Below are positions 1-8,098 of a stretch of DNA of 64,000 nt, piece by piece. The notes under the pieces were generated by a model that was not told the origin of the DNA, searched no databases, and worked only from the letters and a program-made list of their open reading frames with translations. The DNA comes from Mycolicibacterium lutetiense (GTDB lineage Bacteria; Actinomycetota; Actinomycetes; Mycobacteriales; Mycobacteriaceae). The position numbers and the translations under genes are program-made. The number at the start of each line of letters is the position of its first letter. Within the stretch, counting starts at the first letter, position 1. The stretch covers positions 744,001 to 808,000 of the forward strand of contig NZ_JAGIOP010000001.1 of the NCBI RefSeq assembly GCF_017876775.1, read 5' to 3'.

Positions 1-2
1 GT

Positions 3-908
3 CTGGTGGCCGGTCTCTACTTGACCCGCCGGGCCGGGCGCACAGACCCGACCCGCGCCGCACTCATCCTGTGGGGTGGTTGGCTTCTGGTCACTGCCCT
101 GGTGTTCAGCTTCATGAACGGCATCGTCCATCCGTACTACACCGTGGCCCTCGCCCCGGGGATCGGTGCGGTCCTCGGTATCGGCGCCACGCTGCTGTGG
201 CGGTGCCGCACCGACATCCGCGCTGCCACGACGATGTCGGGTGCGGTGCTGGTGACCACGATTCTGGCCGCGGTGCTGTTGGCCCGCAACGACGATGCGT
301 TCCCGTGGCTGCGGGCCGCGGTGGCGGTGGTGGGTGTGGGCGCCACGGTACTGCTGCTGGTGGTCGCACGGTTGGAGCGCCCAATGGTGCGGGTGACAGC
401 GGTGCTGGCGACCGCGGCCTGCCTGGCCGGTCCAGCCGTGTACTCGATCGCCACGGCGTCCGTCCCGCACACGGGGGCGATACCGTCCGTCGGTCCATCG
501 CGCGGTGGCGGCGGGTTCGGCGGAATGTTCGCGGCTCCCGAACCCGGGCCGGCCCTGACCGCGACGCTGGCCGCCGATGCCGACCGCTACCAGTGGGCGG
601 CCGCCGTGGTGAGCTCGTCGAACGCTGCGGGATACCAATTGGCCACCCGCGCACCGGTGATGGCGGTCGGAGGCTTCAACGGCACGGATCCGGCGCCCAC
701 GCTCGAAGAATTCCGGCGTCTCGTCGACGACGGCGCCATCCACTACTTCATCCGATCCCGCATCATGGCCGGCAGGTTCGGCGGACACACGCCCAGCGGC
801 AGTCGGGCGGCCACCGAGATCGCGGAATGGGTCCAGGCCCACTACAACCCGGTCACCGTCGACGACGTCACCATCTACGACCTGACTCAGCGTGCGTCGA
901 ACACATAG
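3..908 (+). CDS. PMT/ArnT-family membrane glycosyltransferase, C-terminal part (5' end outside window)
   Basis: The reading frame is open from the window edge, so the gene starts upstream. What is visible is a run of hydrophobic helices followed by a soluble C-terminal region of about 140 residues. The segment WGGWLLVTALVFSFMNGI followed by HPYYTVALAP is nearly identical to one in the full-length glycosyltransferase at 2247-4166, so the two are paralogs. The C-terminal region shares the Gly-rich linker and the AVGGFNGTDPAPTLEEF block with that paralog. Enzymes of this group transfer sugar from polyprenyl-phosphate donors on the outer face of the membrane; the acceptor cannot be told from sequence. 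The stop is followed 55 bp later by the GT2-GtrA gene, probably in one operon. Confidence 0.85.
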   Translation: MVAGLYLTRRAGRTDPTRAALILWGGWLLVTALVFSFMNGIVHPYYTVALAPGIGAVLGIGATLLWRCRTDIRAATTMSGAVLVTTILAAVLLARNDDAFPWLRAAVAVVGVGATVLLLVVARLERPMVRVTAVLATAACLAGPAVYSIATASVPHTGAIPSVGPSRGGGGFGGMFAAPEPGPALTATLAADADRYQWAAAVVSSSNAAGYQLATRAPVMAVGGFNGTDPAPTLEEFRRLVDDGAIHYFIRSRIMAGRFGGHTPSGSRAATEIAEWVQAHYNPVTVDDVTIYDLTQRASNT

Positions 909-963
909 CCGGCGCATAGCTTCGTCCAACCCGGGTCACACGCCGGCGGACAACGCTGAACTC

Positions 964-2250
964 ATGACAACCTTGGTCGAAGAACCCGAGCAGCGTTTTC
1001 GTTTCGCTTCGCGGCCCAACGTCACACTCGCCGCCCGGACGGCCGGAGTTCCGGTGCTCGACGTCGTCGTGCCGGTGTACAACGAGCAGGCTGGGCTCGC
1101 TCATTCGATCCGCCGGTTGCACCGGTATCTCGCCGAGAATTTCGCAGTACCGGTCCGCATCACCATCGCCGACAATGCCAGCGCCGACGACACCCCGCGG
1201 ATCGCGGCCGAACTGGCCGCCGAACTCGACGATGTGCGGGTGGTCCGGCTGGAGGAGAAGGGTCGCGGACGGGCACTGCACGCGGTGTGGTCGACCTCGG
1301 ATGCGCCCGTGCTGGCCTACATGGACGTCGACCTGTCCACCGACCTGGCCGCCCTCGCGCCGTTGGTGGCACCGCTGATCTCCGGTCATTCCGATCTGGC
1401 CATCGGCACCCGGCTGGGCCGCGGCTCACGGGTGGTTCGTGGTGCCAAGCGTGAGTTCATCTCCCGCTGCTACAACCTGATTCTGAAATCAACACTGGCG
1501 GCGAGGTTCTCGGATGCTCAATGCGGGTTCAAGGCGATTCGGGCCGACGTTGCCCATCGGCTGCTGCCTCATGTCGCCGACACCGGATGGTTCTTCGACA
1601 CCGAGCTGCTGGTGCTGGCGGAACGCAGCGGCCTGCGCATTCACGAGGTGCCGGTGGACTGGGTGGACGATCCGGACAGCCGGGTTGACATCACCGCCAC
1701 CGCCACCGCCGACCTCAAGGGCATCGGCCGGCTGCTGCGCGGCTTCGCCAACGGCTCGATCCCGGTGAACACCATCGCCGCCCAACTCGGATCGTCGCGG
1801 CAATCGGCTGCCCCGGGCTCGCTCCTGCGCCAGGTAGTGCGCTTCGGCGCGGTCGGTGTGGTCTCCACGCTGGCCTACCTGTTGCTGTTCACCGCTCTGC
1901 GGGCCGGCGTCGGTGCGCAGGCGGCCAATCTGATCGCCCTGTTGGTGACCGCGGTCGGAAACACCGCGGCCAACCGCCGATTCACCTTCGGGATCGCCGG
2001 GTCGGGCAACGCCGCCCGCCATCACCTCGAGGGGCTGACGGTATTCGGGATCGCGCTGACCATCACCAGCGGATCGTTGGGACTCTTGCATGTCGTGGCG
2101 CCCGTGCCGCACCGCGGTGTCGAACTTGCCGTGTTGGTGGTGGCCAACCTGCTGGCCACCGCGGTGCGCTTCGTCCTGTTGCGGGGGTGGGTATTCCATC
2201 CGTCGCGGACGCGGCGGGCCACTGAGCTGAATCGAGGGGCAGGACTGTGA
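964..2250 (+). CDS. GT2 glycosyltransferase fused to a GtrA-like membrane domain
   Basis: Residues about 30-260 form a GT-A family 2 glycosyltransferase domain of the polyprenyl-phosphate sugar synthase type. It shows VVVPVYNE at the start, a DVDLSTD metal/nucleotide motif near residue 120, and the DAQCGFKA motif. Residues about 285-415 are a four-helix GtrA domain, beginning RQVVRFGAVGVVSTLAYLL. The inferred role is to make a polyprenyl-phosphate-linked sugar and help move it across the membrane for the neighbouring PMT-like enzymes. I chose ATG 964 because the frame upstream of it is Arg-rich and overlaps the previous gene. The stop overlaps the GTG start of the next gene in a GTGA arrangement, so translation is probably coupled. 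Confidence 0.85.
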   Translation: MTTLVEEPEQRFRFASRPNVTLAARTAGVPVLDVVVPVYNEQAGLAHSIRRLHRYLAENFAVPVRITIADNASADDTPRIAAELAAELDDVRVVRLEEKGRGRALHAVWSTSDAPVLAYMDVDLSTDLAALAPLVAPLISGHSDLAIGTRLGRGSRVVRGAKREFISRCYNLILKSTLAARFSDAQCGFKAIRADVAHRLLPHVADTGWFFDTELLVLAERSGLRIHEVPVDWVDDPDSRVDITATATADLKGIGRLLRGFANGSIPVNTIAAQLGSSRQSAAPGSLLRQVVRFGAVGVVSTLAYLLLFTALRAGVGAQAANLIALLVTAVGNTAANRRFTFGIAGSGNAARHHLEGLTVFGIALTITSGSLGLLHVVAPVPHRGVELAVLVVANLLATAVRFVLLRGWVFHPSRTRRATELNRGAGL

Positions 2251-4166
2251 CGACCGTCGCCGACGCGGCACCCGAGGCCGACGCACAGATCGCGACATCA
2301 CCGAATACGGTGACGCCGCGCTGGATTCGCCCCTCCTACTGGACTCTGCTGGCCGGCACCGCGGTGCTCTACCTGTGGGGCCTGGGATCGTCGGGCTGGG
2401 CCAACAGCTACTACGCCGCCGCGGCCCAGGCCGGCACCCAGTCGTGGAAGGCCTGGCTCTTCGGCTCGCTGGACGCGGGCAACGCCATCACGGTGGACAA
2501 ACCGCCGGCCGCGATGTGGGCAATGGGGTTGTCGGGACGGCTGTTCGGCTTCAACGAGTTCACCATGCTGCTCCCGCAGGCGCTGATGGGTGTCGGTGCG
2601 GTGGCCCTGCTCTATGCCACCGTGCGGCGCACGAGTGGCCCCGGCGCCGGGTTGATCGCCGGAACCGCGCTGGCGCTCACACCGGTGGCCGCCTCGATGT
2701 TCCGCTACAACAATCCGGATGCGCTTCTGGTGCTGCTGCTGGTGCTGGCGGCCTACTTCATGGTGCGGGCCGTCGGGCCGGTGTCGGCCCGAGCCAGTGC
2801 GGGCTGGGTGGCGCTGGCGGGCTGTGTACTGGGCGTCGCCTTCCTGACCAAGATGCTGCAGGCTTTCCTCGTCCTGCCGGGCCTGGCCTTGATGTTCCTG
2901 GTCGCCGCTCCCGCGGTGGGCGTGTGGAAACGGTTGGGCACCTTGATGATCGGTGTGGCAACAATGATCGTCTCGGCGGGCTGGTACATCGCGTTGGTGG
3001 CACTGTGGCCGGCGGACTCTCGGCCCTATATCGCCGGGTCGACCGACAACAGCCTGCTGCAACTGGCGTTCGGGTACAACGGTCTGCAACGCATCCTGGG
3101 GCGCGACGGCTCGGGACCCGGCGCGGGCGGACCCGGTCCCGGTCATGGACCCGGTGGCGGCGCCAATCTGATGTTCGGCGGTGATCCGGGCATCGGCCGG
3201 ATGTTCGGGATGTCCATGGGCACCGAGGCGTCGTGGTTGTTGCCGGCCGCACTGATCGGGCTGGTTGCCGCACTGTGGCTGACGCGGCGCACGGCGCGGA
3301 CTGCCGGGTTGCGGGCCGGCCTGCTGATGTGGGGCGGCTGGCTGCTGGTCACCGCCGTGGTGTTCAGCTTCATGGACGGGATCATCCACCCCTACTACAC
3401 CGTGGCGCTGGCACCGGCGGTCGCCGCACTGGTCGGTATCTCCGTCGTCGAATTATGGCGCGTGCGGGCCTGTCTCGCGGCCCGCTCGGTGCTGGCCGTC
3501 ATGCTGGCCGGCACCGGGGTATGGGCATTCGTGCTGCTGAACCGGACGCCTGACTGGCTCCCGTCGCTGCGCTGGGTCGTGTTGATCGGCTCGGTCCTGA
3601 CGGCGGTCGCCCTGGCCTTCATCGCCCACCGGCCGGGCAAGCTCCCCGCGGTGGTGGCGTTGGCGGCCATGGTGTTCGGGCTCGCCGCCACCGGGGCCTA
3701 CACCATCGAGACGGTGGCCACGGTCCACGGCGGCGGGCCGATGGCCACCTCGGGGCCCAAGCGCGACATGGGATTCGGCGGCCCCGGAGGTCCAGGTGGG
3801 CCAGGATTCGGCCGGGTCGACGATCCAGCCTTGGCCGACCTCATCGCGGGTGCTGACGGCCGTTGGGCCGCGGCGAGTGTGGGCTCGATGATGATCAGCG
3901 ACCTCGAGCTCAAGACCGGGGAGTCGCTGATGGCAATCGGTGGGTTCACCGGCAGCGACAACTCGCCCACGCTCGCGCAGTTCCAGCGCTACGTTGCCGA
4001 CGGTCAGATTCGGTACTTCCTGGACAGGCCCGAGGGCGGTCGTGGCGGACCGCCGCGTGAGGAGCATGGCAGCTCCGCGCAGATCACCGACTGGGTGAAG
4101 GCGAACTTCACCAAGAATGTGGTCGGCAATGTCGGGGTCTACGACTTGAAGGCGCCGCGCGCCTGA
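2247..4166 (+). CDS. PMT/ArnT (YkcB-like) membrane glycosyltransferase
   Basis: The protein has 639 residues. It has an N-terminal PMT-like region with the SWANSYYAAAAQAGTQSWKAW block, AITVDKPP and RYNNPDALLVLLLVLAAYF, about ten hydrophobic helices to around residue 480, and an extracytoplasmic C-terminal domain from about 530. Two Gly/Pro-rich linkers (near residues 290-310 and 505-525) separate the parts. It resembles the YkcB/dolichyl-phosphate-mannose mannosyltransferase group, which transfers a sugar from a polyprenyl-phosphate carrier; donor and acceptor are unknown. GTG 2247 overlaps the stop of the GT2-GtrA gene, which probably supplies the lipid-linked donor. It is a paralog of the gene cut by the left window edge. 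Confidence 0.85.
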   Translation: MTTVADAAPEADAQIATSPNTVTPRWIRPSYWTLLAGTAVLYLWGLGSSGWANSYYAAAAQAGTQSWKAWLFGSLDAGNAITVDKPPAAMWAMGLSGRLFGFNEFTMLLPQALMGVGAVALLYATVRRTSGPGAGLIAGTALALTPVAASMFRYNNPDALLVLLLVLAAYFMVRAVGPVSARASAGWVALAGCVLGVAFLTKMLQAFLVLPGLALMFLVAAPAVGVWKRLGTLMIGVATMIVSAGWYIALVALWPADSRPYIAGSTDNSLLQLAFGYNGLQRILGRDGSGPGAGGPGPGHGPGGGANLMFGGDPGIGRMFGMSMGTEASWLLPAALIGLVAALWLTRRTARTAGLRAGLLMWGGWLLVTAVVFSFMDGIIHPYYTVALAPAVAALVGISVVELWRVRACLAARSVLAVMLAGTGVWAFVLLNRTPDWLPSLRWVVLIGSVLTAVALAFIAHRPGKLPAVVALAAMVFGLAATGAYTIETVATVHGGGPMATSGPKRDMGFGGPGGPGGPGFGRVDDPALADLIAGADGRWAAASVGSMMISDLELKTGESLMAIGGFTGSDNSPTLAQFQRYVADGQIRYFLDRPEGGRGGPPREEHGSSAQITDWVKANFTKNVVGNVGVYDLKAPRA

Positions 4167-4231
4167 CCGCCGCCCGGGCACCTCATCGGCTCAGCCTGAT
4201 TCTGTGTCTGGCCCTGGCCGACACGTGTTGT

Positions 4232-4237
4232 TAGCGT
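4232..4237 (+). promoter_or_regulatory. Putative -10 of the carbonic anhydrase gene (leaderless)
   Basis: TAGCGT lies six bases before ATG 4244. That spacing would put the transcript start at or next to the start codon. No good -35 hexamer is visible. Confidence 0.35.
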
Positions 4238-4243
4238 CGAAAC

Positions 4244-4735
4244 ATGTCTGTCACCGACCAGTACCTGGCCAACAACGAGGTCTATGCCGCGACCTTCACC
4301 GGCCCGTTGCCGTTGCCGCCCAGCAAGCACGTCGCGGTCGTCGCATGCATGGATGCCAGGCTGGACGTCTATCGCATCCTCGGCTTGGCCGACGGTGAGG
4401 CGCACGTCATCCGCAATGCCGGCGGTGTCATCACCGACGACGAGATCCGCTCGCTGGCCATCAGCCAGCGGCTGCTCGGTACGAGGGAGATCATCCTGAT
4501 CCACCACACCGACTGCGGCATGCTGACGTTCACCGACGACGGGTTCAAACAGCAGATCCAGGACGAGATCGGCATCAAGCCGAACTGGGCGGCCGAGTCC
4601 TTCGTCGATCTCGCCGAGGATGTGCGTCAGTCGTTGCGTCGCATCGAGGCCAGTCCGTTCGTCACCAAGCATGAGTCGTTGCGCGGCTTTGTCTTCGACG
4701 TCGCCACCGGAAAGCTCGCCGAGGTGACGCTGTAG
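4244..4735 (+). CDS. canA: Beta-class carbonic anhydrase (Rv1284-like)
   Basis: A 163-residue zinc enzyme that interconverts CO2 and bicarbonate. The beta-class metal ligands are visible: Cys and Asp in VVACMDARLDVY, and His and Cys in IHHTDCGM. The length equals that of M. tuberculosis Rv1284, which also lies beside the sulfate-activation genes, so synteny supports orthology. The start ATG 4244 has no clear ribosome binding site but sits just behind a -10-like hexamer, which suggests a leaderless transcript. It converges with the thioesterase gene, leaving only 19 bp between the two stops. A link between bicarbonate supply and sulfur assimilation is suggested only by position. Confidence 0.93.
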   Translation: MSVTDQYLANNEVYAATFTGPLPLPPSKHVAVVACMDARLDVYRILGLADGEAHVIRNAGGVITDDEIRSLAISQRLLGTREIILIHHTDCGMLTFTDDGFKQQIQDEIGIKPNWAAESFVDLAEDVRQSLRRIEASPFVTKHESLRGFVFDVATGKLAEVTL

Positions 4736-4754
4736 GGCGGCCTGTGGTGCCCGC

Positions 4755-5168
4755 TCATCCCACCTTGTACGTCGCGATGGCCTTCGCCACCGCCTCGCCG
4801 TCAGGAGTGACGATATCGACCTCGCTGTTCACCAGGGACCGCCCCTGACGTAGCACGCGCCCGAGGCCGATCAGGTCGGTGGCACGTGCCGGCGCTAGGT
4901 AGTTGATGGTCATGGAGACAGTTACTCCGCGGAGCGAATCCGGAACCTCGGCCTGCGCCCAGGCCGCGGCCATCACCGTGACATCGGCCAACGCTGCGAT
5001 CGCACCGCCATGCACCATGTCGGCGATCGTGGTGTTCGACGGATCCCAGGGCAACCGCAGTCGGACCTCGGGGCCGTCGAGTACTTCGGCAAGGATGCCG
5101 AGCTTGGCCACGAACGGGGACTGGGGGAGGAACTGCGCCATGACTTCCGGGCCGGTCTGGATACTCAT
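4755..5168 (-). CDS. PaaI-type hotdog thioesterase
   Basis: A 137-residue single hotdog-fold protein. The segment DMVHGGAIAALADVTVMAAAW carries the HGG(A)xxALAD signature of PaaI-type acyl-CoA thioesterases, which hydrolyse acyl- or aryl-CoA thioesters in the cytoplasm; the substrate is not predictable. I chose ATG 5168 (MSIQTG) because the longer frame adds only an Arg/Pro-rich tail. CACACT lies six bases upstream on the coding strand, so the start could be leaderless. The gene is divergent from cysD. Confidence 0.8.
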   Translation of the reverse strand: MSIQTGPEVMAQFLPQSPFVAKLGILAEVLDGPEVRLRLPWDPSNTTIADMVHGGAIAALADVTVMAAAWAQAEVPDSLRGVTVSMTINYLAPARATDLIGLGRVLRQGRSLVNSEVDIVTPDGEAVAKAIATYKVG

Positions 5169-5228
5169 GCCGCCAGTGTGTGCTGCCGGCGGTCGGCGTC
5201 TCAATTACCTGCGGCGTAACCGCCGCCA

Positions 5229-5258
5229 TTGACACCCCGGGCGCGTGGCGGCTAGATT
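5229..5258 (+). promoter_or_regulatory. Promoter of the cysD-cysNC-cysQ operon
   Basis: TTGACA at 5229-5234 and TAGATT at 5253-5258 are separated by 18 bp, a near-consensus SigA-type promoter. Transcription should begin about seven bases after the -10, that is at or beside the ATG of the short ORF at 5266. Confidence 0.75.
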
Positions 5259-5265
5259 CCTGGTC

Positions 5266-5310
5266 ATGCTTGCAATTCCGGCCATTCCTACCAACTTAAT
5301 GGGGAAGTAG
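5266..5310 (+). CDS. Predicted leaderless 14-codon leader ORF of the cys operon
   Basis: ATG 5266 lies seven bases after the -10 of the cys promoter, so it should be at the 5' end of the transcript. It encodes MLAIPAIPTNLMGK and stops at TAG 5308-5310. The last base of the stop is the first base of the cysD GTG, so ribosomes ending here sit on the cysD start. The GGGGAAG that could serve as the cysD ribosome binding site lies inside the ORF. Leaderless short ORFs before cysteine/sulfur genes are known in mycobacteria, but the described attenuators are cysteine-rich and this peptide has no Cys. It could also be fortuitous; conservation is untested. Confidence 0.5.
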   Translation: MLAIPAIPTNLMGK

Positions 5311-6254
5311 TGACCACCGCGCAGAAAACCGATACCCAAGGCAGCGCCGGCCGCTCAGGTAATTACGAGCTGAGCCACCTCCGGTCGCTGGAGGCCGAGG
5401 CCATCCACATCATCCGCGAGGTCGCCGCCGAGTTGGAGAAGCCGGTGCTGCTGTTCTCCGGTGGTAAGGACTCGATCGTCATGCTGCACCTGGCGGTGAA
5501 GGCGTTCGCGCCGGGACGGCTGCCGTTCCCGGTCATGCACGTCGACACCGGCCACAACTTCGACGAGGTCTACCAGGCCCGCGACGAACTCGTCGAGCAC
5601 TACGGTGCTCGCCTGGTCGTCGCCAAGGTCCAGGACGACATCGACGCGGGCCGGGTGGTGGAGACGATCCCGTCGCGCAACCCGATCCAGACCGTCACGT
5701 TGCTGCGCGGTATCCGGGAGAACAAGTTCGACGCAGCGTTCGGCGGCGCCCGCCGCGACGAGGAGAAGGCCCGCGCCAAGGAGCGCGTGTTCTCTTTCCG
5801 CGACGAGTTCGGCCAATGGGACCCCAAGGCCCAGCGCCCCGAGCTGTGGAACCTCTACAACGGGCGGCACAACAAGGGTGAGCACATCCGTGCCTTCCCG
5901 ATCTCCAACTGGACCGAGTTCGACATCTGGTCCTACATCGGCGCCGAGAAGCTCACGCTGCCGTCCATCTACTACGCGCACCAGCGCAAGGTCTTCGAGC
6001 GCGACGGCATGCTGCTCGCGGTGCACAAGTATCTGCAGCCCCGCAAGGACGAACCGGTGATCGAGAAGACCGTGCGGTTCCGCACCGTCGGCGATGTCAC
6101 CTGCACCGGATGTGTGGAGTCCACGGCCGCAACGGTTTCCGAGGTCATCGCCGAAACCGCGATATCCCGGCTCACCGAGCGCGGCGCCACCCGCGCCGAT
6201 GACCGGATCTCCGAGGCCGGAATGGAAGATCGTAAGCGCGAGGGGTACTTCTGA
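5310..6254 (+). CDS. cysD: Sulfate adenylyltransferase subunit 2
   Basis: A 314-residue ATP-sulfurylase small subunit that with CysN makes adenosine 5'-phosphosulfate from sulfate and ATP. The PP-loop SGGKDS lies at residues 50-55. The C-terminal RISEAGMEDRKREGYF is typical of CysD and contributes to the complex with CysN. The GTG start overlaps the stop of a short leader ORF by one base, and the cysD stop overlaps the cysNC start (TGATG). This indicates one translationally coupled sulfate-activation operon driven from the promoter at 5229-5258. Confidence 0.97.
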   Translation: MTTAQKTDTQGSAGRSGNYELSHLRSLEAEAIHIIREVAAELEKPVLLFSGGKDSIVMLHLAVKAFAPGRLPFPVMHVDTGHNFDEVYQARDELVEHYGARLVVAKVQDDIDAGRVVETIPSRNPIQTVTLLRGIRENKFDAAFGGARRDEEKARAKERVFSFRDEFGQWDPKAQRPELWNLYNGRHNKGEHIRAFPISNWTEFDIWSYIGAEKLTLPSIYYAHQRKVFERDGMLLAVHKYLQPRKDEPVIEKTVRFRTVGDVTCTGCVESTAATVSEVIAETAISRLTERGATRADDRISEAGMEDRKREGYF

Positions 6255-8098
6255 TGAGCACGTTGTTGAGAATCGCCACCGCGGGATCCGTCGACGACGG
6301 CAAGTCCACCCTGATCGGTCGGCTGCTGTTCGACTCCAAGGCTGTCATGGAGGATCAGCTGGCCGCCGTCGAGCGCACCTCCAAGGAACGCGGCCACGAC
6401 TACACCGATCTGGCACTGGTCACCGACGGCCTGCGCGCCGAGCGGGAACAGGGCATCACGATCGATGTCGCCTACCGCTACTTCGCTACGGCCAAGCGTA
6501 AATTCATCATCGCCGACACCCCGGGGCACATCCAGTACACCCGCAACATGGTGACCGGAGCCTCTACCGCACAGCTCGTCATCGTGCTGGTCGACGCGCG
6601 CCACGGACTGCTCGAGCAGTCGCGCCGCCACGCGTTCCTGGCATCGTTGCTGGGCATTCAGCACATCGTGCTGGCCGTGAACAAGATGGACCTGATCGAC
6701 TGGGATCAGGAACGTTTCGAGGCGATCCGCGACGAGTTCCATGCCTTCGCCGCCCGGTTGGATGTGCACGACGTGACGACCATCCCGTTGTCGGCGCTCA
6801 ACGGTGACAACGTGGTGACCAAATCCGATGTGACGCCCTGGTATGAGGGGCCGTCGCTGCTGAGCCACCTCGAAGACGTCTACATCGCCGGTGACCGCAA
6901 CCTCGTCGACGTGCGTTTCCCGGTGCAGTACGTCATCCGGCCGCAGACGCACGAGCACGCCGACCACCGCAGCTACGCCGGCACGGTGGCCAGCGGGGTG
7001 CTGCGCCCCGGTGACGACGTGATCGTGCTGCCGGCCGGTAAGCCCACGCGCATCACCCAGATCGACGGGCCGAGCGGCGTCGTCCAGGAGGCATTCCCGC
7101 CGATGGCGGTGTCGATCAGCCTGTCCGACGACATCGACATCTCGCGCGGCGACATGATCGCCCGGCCCAACAACCAGCCCCGCGTCACCCAGGATTTCGA
7201 CGCCACGGTGTGCTGGATGGCCGATGAGTCCTCGCTGGAGCCCGGCCGCGAGTACCTGATCAAGCACACGACGCGCACCACCAGGGCGAAGGTCACTGGC
7301 CTGGACTACCGTCTCGACGTCAACACCCTGCACCGGGACAAGACCGCGAGCGCGCTCAAACTCAATGAGCTGGGCCGGGTTTCGCTGCGCACCCAGGCCC
7401 CGCTGTTGCTCGACGAGTACAGCCGTAACGCGGCCACCGGATCGTTCATCCTGATCGACCCGAACACCAACGGCACCGTCGGCGCCGGCATGGTGTTGCG
7501 CGACAGCCGCAATGAAGCGTCGAGCCCCAACACGGTGCGCCACGAGTCACTGGTCAGCGCGGAGGACCGGCTCAGCCGCGGCCGCACGGTGTGGTTCACC
7601 GGGTTGTCCGGTTCGGGCAAGTCCTCGGTGGCGGTGCTGGTCGAGCAGAAGCTGCTCGAAATGGGTATCCCCGCCTACATTCTGGACGGCGACAACCTGC
7701 GGCATGGCCTCAATGCCGACCTCGGCTTCTCGATGGACGACCGGGCGGAGAATCAGCGCAGGCTCGCCCACATCGCCGCGATTCTGGCCGATTCCGGCCA
7801 GATCGTGCTGGTGCCGGCGATCAGCCCGCTGGAGGAACATCGCGCGCTGGCGAGGAAGGTGACCACCGAAGCCGGGCTCGACTTCTTCGAGGTCTTCTGC
7901 GATACCCCGCTGGAAGACTGCGAACGCCGTGACCCCAAGGGGTTGTACGCCAAGGCTCGTGCCGGTGAGATCACCCACTTCACCGGTATCGACAGTCCGT
8001 ACCAGCGGCCGAAGAACCCGGATCTGCGGCTCACGCCGGAGCACAACTCTGCCGAGTTGGCCGACCTGGTGATCGAGCTGCTGGAGTTGCCGTCGTGA
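6254..8098 (+). CDS. cysNC: Bifunctional sulfate adenylyltransferase subunit 1 / adenylylsulfate kinase
   Basis: A 614-residue fusion. Residues 1-430 are the CysN GTPase: P-loop GSVDDGKS at 11-18, DTPGH at 88-92, NKMD at 143-146, followed by EF-Tu-like beta-barrels. GTP hydrolysis there drives APS formation by CysD. Residues about 440-614 are the APS kinase (CysC) with P-loop GLSGSGKSS at 450-458, which makes PAPS. The fused arrangement is the usual mycobacterial one. The stop is overlapped by the GTG of cysQ, so APS, PAPS and PAP handling are encoded in one unit. Confidence 0.96.
   Translation: MSTLLRIATAGSVDDGKSTLIGRLLFDSKAVMEDQLAAVERTSKERGHDYTDLALVTDGLRAEREQGITIDVAYRYFATAKRKFIIADTPGHIQYTRNMVTGASTAQLVIVLVDARHGLLEQSRRHAFLASLLGIQHIVLAVNKMDLIDWDQERFEAIRDEFHAFAARLDVHDVTTIPLSALNGDNVVTKSDVTPWYEGPSLLSHLEDVYIAGDRNLVDVRFPVQYVIRPQTHEHADHRSYAGTVASGVLRPGDDVIVLPAGKPTRITQIDGPSGVVQEAFPPMAVSISLSDDIDISRGDMIARPNNQPRVTQDFDATVCWMADESSLEPGREYLIKHTTRTTRAKVTGLDYRLDVNTLHRDKTASALKLNELGRVSLRTQAPLLLDEYSRNAATGSFILIDPNTNGTVGAGMVLRDSRNEASSPNTVRHESLVSAEDRLSRGRTVWFTGLSGSGKSSVAVLVEQKLLEMGIPAYILDGDNLRHGLNADLGFSMDDRAENQRRLAHIAAILADSGQIVLVPAISPLEEHRALARKVTTEAGLDFFEVFCDTPLEDCERRDPKGLYAKARAGEITHFTGIDSPYQRPKNPDLRLTPEHNSAELADLVIELLELPS

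Noticed and set aside
5972..7543. 523-codon frame antisense to cysD and cysNC
   Set aside because: It is a high-GC shadow frame. The sense strand carries complete, motif-rich CysD and CysNC.
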